Shown: one piece after another, positions 57,285-64,000 of the stretch
How the letters are laid out: each line of letters opens with the position of its first letter
Position numbering within the stretch: the first letter of the stretch is position 1
Source: Bog-473 sp036489775
GTDB taxonomy: Bacteria; Actinomycetota; Acidimicrobiia; Acidimicrobiales; RAAP-2
Reading direction: 5' to 3'
Length of the DNA: 64,000 nucleotides
Assembly (NCBI GenBank): GCA_036489775.1
Contig: DASXFC010000041.1
Coordinates: 54,668-118,667 of the forward strand
Translations under genes and position numbers: made by a program
Notes under the pieces: model-generated
The model's database searches: none
What the model was told of the DNA's origin: nothing
What the model saw: the letters and a program-made list of their open reading frames with translations, nothing else

Positions 57285-60200
57285 TGATTCACTTTGAACA
57301 GGCTGAAACTGAGAGCCGCACTGATCACAGTCCGCGCCCCCAGCACCCAAGAGGCGCAATTCGCTCCGGGCGCTTTCTGGTGGTGAACCTCCTCCTCGCC
57401 CTACTGATCGTCGCGGGGCTCATGGCAACACCTCGAGGGCTCAATCTCGGTAGTGGATCCAAGGGCGGGCAGTCCGGCATCGAGCTGACTTCGGGCGGGG
57501 TGACCAACGGCGGATACCTGGGCTACCAACAGGCCGAGTTCTGGGGAGGTGGCTCCCAGCTCGAGGCGTGCGGGTTCTGCTCCCCTTCGGGACTTTTGAG
57601 TGACTCGGGCGGCCAGAGTGTCCAGTCTGGCCAGGACGTCAACCCGGTCGAAGGTGACTACACCACCAGCGCAGACCTCTTCTCCATGCCGGCCATTGGT
57701 GGCGATTTGACCATGGACCTCACGTACGACTCGGGTCTCGCCACCTCGGAGCGTCAAAACAGTTTGCCAGCGGGGTCATTCGGTCACGGCTGGTCCTCAG
57801 TCGTGTCCAGCGGTCTCACGCTCAACTCCGGCAATGTGTTCGCTGATGCACCCAACGGTTCCGAAGTCCAGTTCGTGCCGGCGACTCGCGACGGCTGTCC
57901 GCTGGGTGACTATGAGGACATCCAGAAATACACGGTGCCCGGCAGCCTCTATTCCTACTGCGCTCCGTACAGAGTTGACGCCCAACTCGGCTACTTCTCG
58001 ACCTATAACTTCTACCAACTTGACGTCGACGGAGGCCGCCAGGTTTCCATCTATAACGGGTACGGAGCCCAGGCCGGAAAGATCGCCTCTGATGGCAACA
58101 TGAGTAAGACGAACTGGATCCAGTTCACGCCATCGGAAACGGGCGGAACGGGCGGTTGTCCCGGTTCATCGAGCAGCCCGTGGACCTGCTGGGTTGAGAC
58201 GGACTCCAACGACCGATCGGTGACAGCGGTGGTTGCGAACCTTGGTGGCGTCGTCAGCGAGGTCTTTGACCCCAATGGTCTGGTGTACACCTTCGACTAT
58301 GACGGCTACGGCGACCTGACCTCGATCACGTCCCCAGCGCCAACCACAACACCTGGGGCGCAAGTGACCACCCACTATGGATATTCGACTGGATCGGCGT
58401 CGCCGTACAACGCCTTAATGACCACCAATGAAAGTGCCAATGGCGGCGCCACGGATATCAACTACTACCCATCGACGGGGGTGGTCAATACCACGGTCGA
58501 TCCGAGTGGCGCGACGACCACTTACAACTTCACGTACAAGGATTGTGCTCTGACCAGCGGAACCGACTGCCTTGACCAGTTTCTCAGCGCGACGTATCCG
58601 GATGGGGAAATTGATATCGACCAATATCTCGATGGGTTGCTCGTCGAAGACACATTCGGTGCGACGAACAACGGCGGCGCCGATACGAACAGCTGGACGT
58701 TTCAAACCACAGAACCATCGACCAGCGATCAAGATGGGTCAATCGAGGAGCAGGTCACCGGCCCGAAGAGCCTGACGGCGACCATCTATACCGACGCCGT
58801 CGGCAACCTCGTGTCGTATACGGATCCGATGGGCAACACCACCACTTCGATGTACAACGACACGGGCGGCAACGATCTCGATGAACTGTGTTGGACCGCC
58901 GGCCCGACCGTCAGCGTCCCCAGTGCAGCCTCGTGTAGCAACCCGCCAACTGGGGCGACGAGGGACACCTACGATGCCAACGGCGATCTTTTGACGTCGA
59001 CTGACCCGTTGGGAAATACGACGTCCTACGGCTACTACCAAAATGGTGAGCTCTGCTGGGAGGCACCACCCACTGTCAGCGGCGGCAGCCCGTGTGCGAA
59101 CAACGTTGGCTCGCCGGCCTCTGGGGCCCCCACCGGATCGACCGCGTATACCTATGACGGTTGGGGTGACCTGGCTTCGACGACGGTGGCCTATGGCACG
59201 TCATCGGCACAGGACACGACAAACGGTTACAACATCGACGGCGTGTTGACGTCGACCGTTCCGCCCGATGGCGTGGGTGCGGGATCACCCAATCCCTATC
59301 AGACGACCTATTCGCAAGAAGACAACGGGCAGACGTATCAAGAGACTGGGCCGAGAACGGCGTCGGCACCGTCGGGTATTACCACCACGTACACCTACGA
59401 CAGCGACGGAAATGTCCTGACCGTCTCGAGTCCGGCCAGCACCACGACCAACACCTATGACGCTAGCGACCGGCTCTGTTGGACGCTCGTCGGTGTCTCC
59501 TCGAACGGCTGCGGCGCGGCGCCGTTAGGCGCCGAGGTCTATGACCAGGCTGGTTTTGTTCCTGGGACCGATACACCCAAAGAGATCATCGATCCCGATG
59601 GCAACGTCAGCACGTACACCTACGCGGACCTCACGGTCCCGACCGAGCCCACGGCGGTGACCGAGCCCACCTCGACCACGACCTCATCGACGACGTACAC
59701 GCTCTACTCGCCCTTTGGTCAGGTCTGCGAGAGCGGGGTCTACTCCGTGGGCTCGCCGGGCAGCACGTGCACCGACGTCTCGGGCGACGCCTATGACCAG
59801 TACAACCTCGATGGCGCCCTGACCAGCTCGACCGACCCAACTGGCGCCATCACGTCCTACACATATCCAGGCGCCAATACGTCGAACTATCCGACCGCTC
59901 CAACGTCGATGACCCGTCCAAATGGCACGTACAACTACCGCTACGACGCCGACGGCAACCTGATCCAAACCCAGGATCCCGGAGGAAACTGGACGTCATC
60001 GGGCTACAACGCTGAGGGGCAAGAGTGCTACGTCGCACCCGTCCAAACGTCAGCCCTCTGTGGCGCTGCCTCGGGGTCGGGTGTGTCGTATTACACCTAC
60101 ACACCGGCCGGCCAGCTTTCCCAGATGTACGACAACTACGGCACCGGCAGCCAGACGATCGGCACGTATTCCTATGACGCTTCTGGGAATCTGCTCAGCG

Positions 60201-62113
60201 ACAGCAACGACAACGGGCAAACCACCAAGTATGGCTACAACGACGCCAACCAGATTGCCTGTGTCAGCTCCATGGTCAGCGGCTCGCAATCCTGCGCAAC
60301 CGGGAGCACGCCGAGCTCGACGAACTCGATCGTCGCCTACGGCTACAACGCGGCTGGGCAGATGTCGAGTACGACCGATTGGCTAAGTCCGAGCAACGTT
60401 GTGAACTATGAGAATTACAACGCGCTGGGCGAGCCGCAGACCATCGCCTACCCATCGTCAACTGGTGAAACACTTACCTACTCCTACGATCCTGACGGCA
60501 ACGTCACTGGGGCGGCGTATACAGGTTCGAAGATCTCAGCGCTCAACGGTGTGAGTGACAGCTTCGGTCCGTACACCAAACTGGTAAGTCAAAGCAGTTC
60601 GACCTTGACCAATGGAGTCTCGTCCTCGAACTCCTACGACTCCCATGCCCGAGTCGCTCAGTCAAAGAACCCGACGGCGAATGCGTCGTCGGCAACAACG
60701 ACTGACAGTTACTCGTACTACAACAATGGCGAACTTGAGACCGATACGCCCTCGACTGGGTCGACACGGAGCTACGCCTACAACACAGCTGAGGAGTTGA
60801 CGTCGGTCAGCACTTCTCCCCTCACCAGCAACCAGTCCTATGCCTACAACGCCGACGGAGAGCGGTGCTTGTCATACAGCTACACGTCGGCCAATAATTC
60901 CCTGTCATGCTCTTCGAGCGCTCCTGGCGGGGTCACACCGACGACATATGGATGGAACGACTACGGGCAACTCACTTCGTCGGGACCATCGACTGCGATC
61001 ACGACCTACACGTACGATGGCAACGGTCTCCGCATGACCGAGACGTCGACTGGCGTCACATCGAAGTTCGATTGGGATCTGGCTAGCGGGTCAGTGCCGT
61101 TGCTCCTCTCAGACGTCACGAACTCGGGGACCGCCGGCAACTCATACATCTATGGTCCGACCCTCTTTGGCGGCACGGCCCCGATCGAACAGATCAACAC
61201 CAGTGGAACAGCGAGTTTCCTTTCCTCAACCCCTTCAGGTGTTCAAGCTGTCTTTACCGGCGGCTCATCACCGTCGCTGTCAGAGGAAGCGAACTACACC
61301 ACGTATGGGACGAGGTACATCCAAAGCGGGAGCGTCGCCAGCCCATTTGGCTATCAGGGTTCGTACACCGACCCTTCAACGCTGATCTACCTGATCGGCC
61401 GCTACTACGACCCGAGCACGGACCAATTCCTGAGCATCGACCCAGATGTGGGTGAGACCGGTCAGCCGTATGCGTTCACGGCGGATGACCCGTTGAATGA
61501 GACGGATCCACGAGGGCTCATGGGAACTTGCGGCGGCCAAGCGGGGGATTGCGTCCAGAGCGGGGGACACGCGTATATCTCGAACCCGCAACCGACCCCC
61601 ACTAAGAGTTCCAGTAAGCGCAGATCCGGTCCGACGCGGTACTACATGGTCTGTAGCGACAACGACAGCTGCTACACGAACCAGCGACACATCACGCAAC
61701 AGATGATGACGATTGCCGGGGACAATCTCACCTATGTCGGACCGGGCTCTATGGTTTTCGAGGAGTTCTCTGCTGTCAATCCTTGGAAATCGTTAGCAGG
61801 AACGATTTTGGGGGTTGGCGGGCCGCTAACCGCAGCAGAGGTGGCACCCTACTTCGCGCAAGGCACTGCGGCCTTCGCGTCGGCCCTCGCTCCAACGGTT
61901 GGTCGGGTCGTAGTCTCAGGTGGGTTCATCTTTGGTGTTGCAACTGGCACGGACGCAGTTGACTTGCCTGCTTCTCCGGTTATCGTCACGCAGGTGTTAC
62001 AAAACCTTGAGCTAGAACAGCCATCAGAAGACGCATTCTGGCAACAGGAATGGGAGAGCACTTTTCATGCGGATATCTTGCCTCCGGAAACAACCACAGG
62101 GCAGGCCCCATGA
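57281..62113 (+). CDS. RHS/YD-repeat protein with variable C-terminal tip
   Basis: 1610 residues from the ATG overlapping the previous stop; the longer open frame upstream is a shadow of the propeller gene. A transmembrane or signal-anchor helix lies at 32-50 (FLVVNLLLALLIVAGLMAT). DUF6531-like start (VNPVEGDYTTSADLFSMPAIGGDLTMDLTYDSG), then about 1000 residues of YD repeats (GYNAEGQECY, YSYDASGNLLSDSNDNGQTTKYGYNDANQ and so on). The RHS core ends with LIGRYYDPSTDQFLSIDPD ... DPLNETDPRGL at about residue 1412. The 200-residue tip after it has two hydrophobic stretches and no motif I know. RHS proteins carry toxins or surface signals in such tips. Followed with ATGA overlap by a TPR protein. 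Confidence 0.92.
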   Translation: MMIHFEQAETESRTDHSPRPQHPRGAIRSGRFLVVNLLLALLIVAGLMATPRGLNLGSGSKGGQSGIELTSGGVTNGGYLGYQQAEFWGGGSQLEACGFCSPSGLLSDSGGQSVQSGQDVNPVEGDYTTSADLFSMPAIGGDLTMDLTYDSGLATSERQNSLPAGSFGHGWSSVVSSGLTLNSGNVFADAPNGSEVQFVPATRDGCPLGDYEDIQKYTVPGSLYSYCAPYRVDAQLGYFSTYNFYQLDVDGGRQVSIYNGYGAQAGKIASDGNMSKTNWIQFTPSETGGTGGCPGSSSSPWTCWVETDSNDRSVTAVVANLGGVVSEVFDPNGLVYTFDYDGYGDLTSITSPAPTTTPGAQVTTHYGYSTGSASPYNALMTTNESANGGATDINYYPSTGVVNTTVDPSGATTTYNFTYKDCALTSGTDCLDQFLSATYPDGEIDIDQYLDGLLVEDTFGATNNGGADTNSWTFQTTEPSTSDQDGSIEEQVTGPKSLTATIYTDAVGNLVSYTDPMGNTTTSMYNDTGGNDLDELCWTAGPTVSVPSAASCSNPPTGATRDTYDANGDLLTSTDPLGNTTSYGYYQNGELCWEAPPTVSGGSPCANNVGSPASGAPTGSTAYTYDGWGDLASTTVAYGTSSAQDTTNGYNIDGVLTSTVPPDGVGAGSPNPYQTTYSQEDNGQTYQETGPRTASAPSGITTTYTYDSDGNVLTVSSPASTTTNTYDASDRLCWTLVGVSSNGCGAAPLGAEVYDQAGFVPGTDTPKEIIDPDGNVSTYTYADLTVPTEPTAVTEPTSTTTSSTTYTLYSPFGQVCESGVYSVGSPGSTCTDVSGDAYDQYNLDGALTSSTDPTGAITSYTYPGANTSNYPTAPTSMTRPNGTYNYRYDADGNLIQTQDPGGNWTSSGYNAEGQECYVAPVQTSALCGAASGSGVSYYTYTPAGQLSQMYDNYGTGSQTIGTYSYDASGNLLSDSNDNGQTTKYGYNDANQIACVSSMVSGSQSCATGSTPSSTNSIVAYGYNAAGQMSSTTDWLSPSNVVNYENYNALGEPQTIAYPSSTGETLTYSYDPDGNVTGAAYTGSKISALNGVSDSFGPYTKLVSQSSSTLTNGVSSSNSYDSHARVAQSKNPTANASSATTTDSYSYYNNGELETDTPSTGSTRSYAYNTAEELTSVSTSPLTSNQSYAYNADGERCLSYSYTSANNSLSCSSSAPGGVTPTTYGWNDYGQLTSSGPSTAITTYTYDGNGLRMTETSTGVTSKFDWDLASGSVPLLLSDVTNSGTAGNSYIYGPTLFGGTAPIEQINTSGTASFLSSTPSGVQAVFTGGSSPSLSEEANYTTYGTRYIQSGSVASPFGYQGSYTDPSTLIYLIGRYYDPSTDQFLSIDPDVGETGQPYAFTADDPLNETDPRGLMGTCGGQAGDCVQSGGHAYISNPQPTPTKSSSKRRSGPTRYYMVCSDNDSCYTNQRHITQQMMTIAGDNLTYVGPGSMVFEEFSAVNPWKSLAGTILGVGGPLTAAEVAPYFAQGTAAFASALAPTVGRVVVSGGFIFGVATGTDAVDLPASPVIVTQVLQNLELEQPSEDAFWQQEWESTFHADILPPETTTGQAP
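61391..61519 (+). repeat. RHS core-end block, copy A (in the full RHS gene)
   Basis: 43 codons encoding LIGRYYDP...DPLNETDPRGL. By hand count it matches copy B (63136-63264) at 96 of 129 bases and 36 of 43 residues, with no gaps. Most differences are silent. Confidence 0.85.
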
Positions 62114-62910
62114 ATGAGGACAAAAGTGACCTAGTTGCTCAAGGCCGGATGTTCGTCGACCGATATAACCAGGAGTTCGGTCCTGTCGACCCCAAAACTC
62201 TGCAAGTAAAATTCAAACTGGGGCGCGCTCTCCTGCTCGATGGAGAGTACGGCGAGGCAAAAGAAGTGTTTTCAGAAGTTCTCACGGCGCAGCACGCCTA
62301 CTTGCCGGAAAACGATGAACAGATTCTCACGAGCCAGTGGCATCTGGCCTCCGCTCTGGTCATTCTTGGCGAATTCAAAGACTCGTTGCGACTGCTTGAA
62401 CACATCATTGAAATTGCCTCTTTCAATGGTGTCGATGATCTGTCCTTTCCTCTAAACAAGACCCTTCCGGACCTCGCACGGGTGCTCTTCCTTCTGGGAA
62501 GATACGGTGAGGAGGTTCCGGTTCGGCGCCGGATTCTCGCGTCTCTAGTGAGTACGCGTTCATTGGATGATCCGAAGATACTTGAAGCAAGGATCAATCT
62601 CGCCTGGGCCTTGAGGGGCGCCGGCGAGAATCAGGAGGCTCTAGATCTTGATGGCCTGAATCTAGAGGAGTTGGATCGCTATCCGGAGAATAGGGCAGCC
62701 ATCCTCAATCTCCGATATAACCGCGGTATCGATCTTATAAAGGTCGGGAGAACCAATGAGGGCGAGGCGGAGGTCGTAGCGGCCTATGAGCTGATAATGG
62801 CAGAACTGTCACCCGATGACCCTCTGCGCCGAACGGTGGAACCATTCGGCGCGCAGATCAAGCGATACAGCAAGCAAGCGAAATCGAAGCGGCCCCGCGC
62901 GCCTCGCTGA
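62110..62910 (+). CDS. TPR-repeat protein coupled to the RHS gene (possible immunity protein)
   Basis: 266 residues from the ATG overlapping the RHS stop. Entirely helical with tetratricopeptide-like pairs: LQVKFKLGRALLLDGEYGEAKEVFSEVLTAQ, LTSQWHLASALVILGEFKDSLRLLEHIIEIA, TLPDLARVLFLLGRYGEEVPVRRRILASL, LEARINLAWALRGAGENQEALDLDGLNLEEL and LRYNRGIDLIKVGRTNEGEAEVVAAYEL. No signal, so cytoplasmic. The base composition is clearly less GC-rich than the core genome. A gene of this kind right after an RHS tip is where the immunity protein normally lies, but TPR immunity proteins are not standard, so this is only inferred. Confidence 0.85.
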   Translation: MNEDKSDLVAQGRMFVDRYNQEFGPVDPKTLQVKFKLGRALLLDGEYGEAKEVFSEVLTAQHAYLPENDEQILTSQWHLASALVILGEFKDSLRLLEHIIEIASFNGVDDLSFPLNKTLPDLARVLFLLGRYGEEVPVRRRILASLVSTRSLDDPKILEARINLAWALRGAGENQEALDLDGLNLEELDRYPENRAAILNLRYNRGIDLIKVGRTNEGEAEVVAAYELIMAELSPDDPLRRTVEPFGAQIKRYSKQAKSKRPRAPR

Positions 62911-63075
62911 CGAAGAAGGTATTTGCCTGGCCGAGCCCTTAGACCACCTATCGCAGGCTGCATTTAACAAGTAGTGCGGATCACCGCAGGGCTCGCTGGG
63001 CGGTTCAATATACAGTTCTGATTGCTATCCAAGTGCATCGAGGTGCCGCCTGTGTCTGCTCCCTGGTTGTAGTAG

Positions 63076-63771
63076 CCGCCAACTGCGCATCGACTCGAGA
63101 CACCGACCGAACACTCCAGGCGGGACGGTCGGTTATTAGTTGGGCGCTACTACGACCCGGCGACGGAACAGTTCCTCAGCATCGACCCGGATGTAGCGGA
63201 GACTGGGACACCGTATGCCTTCACTGGCGACGATCCGCTGAATGAAACGGACCCGCTCGGGCTGTCTGGCGACGTTCAGGCATTTGAGATTTACACGGCC
63301 AAGGTGAATGCAAACAAGAAATACTGCACTGCACATCCAAACGCACGGGGTCACAGTTGTGGAGGCTTGCTCCATGAAATCGCGGGAACCATTGATAAAA
63401 CCGGATCTCATGTCAAGCGGGCGGCCATGGTGGTTGGTCACGCGGTTCGCACCCATCCGCTCCAAACGGTGACTATCATCGCTGGCGGGAACGCTCTCGC
63501 CATTCCGGGTGTGGATGTACTTGGAGCCGAACTGGATGTGGAAACCATCAGGTCGCTTGAAGCGTCGGACTTCGGCAGTTCTGCGGCTGCTCAGACTGTG
63601 AAGGGCATAGCGGGCTCGATTGCAATTGCCGGCGATGCCGATCAGTGCGCTCAGGGCGCCGCAGTTTCGTGCGCATCTGCCCTTGTTGGAGGCTATGGAC
63701 TTTATGGACAGAATCAAGCTGCTGAAGCTATTGGGTACGCACTCTCACTGGCCGGTCTCGCGCTTCCATGA
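63076..63771 (+). pseudogene. Orphan RHS C-terminal tip without a start codon
   Basis: The frame is open from just after TAG TAG (63070-63075) to the TGA ending at 63771. From 63136 it reads LVGRYYDPATEQFLSIDPDVAETGTPYAFTGDDPLNETDPLGL, a second copy of the RHS core end, followed by a 169-residue tip unlike that of the full gene (SGDVQAFEIYTAKVNANKKYCTAHPNARGHSCGG..., then alternating small-residue helices). The first possible start in frame is GTG at 63304, which lies after the core end. So as placed it encodes a spare tip that could replace the one in the full RHS gene by recombination in the shared block. Alternatively it is the remnant of a deleted RHS gene. Confidence 0.8.
63136..63264 (+). 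repeat. RHS core-end block, copy B (in the orphan tip)
   Basis: Direct repeat of 61391-61519, 1745 bases downstream, 74 percent identical by hand count, same frame and no gaps. It gives the homology needed to swap tips. Confidence 0.85.
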
Positions 63772-63883
63772 CTCATGCAGATACGCGAGCGCAAGTCTTG
63801 GCCCGATGGGTACCTAGGGTCGGGCGCAATGCCGCAACATGCCTTTGGTGGCAAAAAAGGGGACAACTGACGCTCTCGGGGGT

Positions 63884-63999
63884 CAAGAAGCTTGATCCCA
63901 GGGGAGCTCCGGAGCGATGCCAGCGCGGTCCAACATGACCATCGTGATGAAGCTCTGCGCGTCATGAAAGCCCCGTGCGTTGGCACGGATCCGTCCGAT
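63884..63999 (-). CDS. C-terminal fragment entering from the right edge, possibly a transposase
   Basis: On the minus strand a frame open to the window edge reads IGRIRANARGFHDAQSFITM followed by VMLDRAGIAPELPWDQAS and a TGA at 63884. Only 38 residues are visible. The ARGF...F pattern recalls the end of ISL3-type transposases, but it is too short to be sure. An overlapping minus-strand frame (63714-63986) is Ser/Arg-rich and less protein-like. If it is a transposase, an insertion sequence borders the RHS region. Confidence 0.4.
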
Positions 64000-64000
64000 G

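Noticed and set aside
1..64000. CRISPR arrays, rRNA genes, riboswitches or a replication origin
   Set aside because: None seen: no regular direct repeats with spacers, no rRNA-like stretches, no clustered DnaA boxes.

Overview
This 64 kb window comes from a high-GC Gram-positive chromosome, almost certainly an actinobacterium and most plausibly Acidimicrobiia (inference). The signs are the many GTG starts and GTGA/ATGA stop-start overlaps, an actinobacterial LexA box at recA, an F420-type LLM oxidoreductase, a P450/SDR/CYP51/ferredoxin operon in mycobacterial order, Thr-rich lipoprotein linkers, and secreted proteins with GYWLVGADGG-type repeats.

Layout. (1) 1-4060: a lipid or xenobiotic catabolic cluster with a P450 (cut by the window edge), a TetR regulator, a small conserved protein, an amidohydrolase, a DUF35 zinc-ribbon protein and a thiolase-fold partner. 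Two near-identical palindromes flank the small gene. (2) 4217-24140: housekeeping genes: tRNA-Ser(GCT), rimO-pgsA-cinA, a two-component system, two envelope glycosyltransferases, recA interrupted by an intein, exported proteins, serB and a HlyIII-type membrane protein. (3) 24177-34285: two divergent catabolic operons. The leftward one is CMD/enoyl-CoA hydratase/LLM oxidoreductase/amidohydrolase/CoA-transferase. The rightward one is hypothetical/TetR/P450/SDR/CYP51/ferredoxin/SnoaL. (4) 34231-51472: a mixed accessory region: NERD protein, TAP-type lipoprotein hydrolase, a frameshifted carotenoid oxygenase with a divergent PadR regulator, an alpha-L-rhamnosidase with an NHL-repeat protein, a dienelactone hydrolase operon, a hydrolase/TetR group, NUDIX, and a PadR-ABC transporter operon. 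(5) 51566-64000: a tRNA-Lys(TTT) used as an integration site (tyrosine integrase, excisionase-like protein), then a region of visibly lower GC. That region holds two secreted beta-propeller-like proteins, a 1610-residue RHS/YD-repeat protein, a TPR protein translationally coupled to it, a start-less orphan RHS tip, and what looks like a transposase end at the right edge.

How the parts fit. Regulators next to palindromic sites (TetR at 950/1318, PadR at 38056, PadR at 47969) point to local autoregulated control of catabolic and transport operons. The RHS region looks like a polymorphic toxin or surface-antigen locus with a spare C-terminal tip for recombination. It and the recA intein are the most unusual parts of the window. 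All assignments are by reading motifs; no database search was run.
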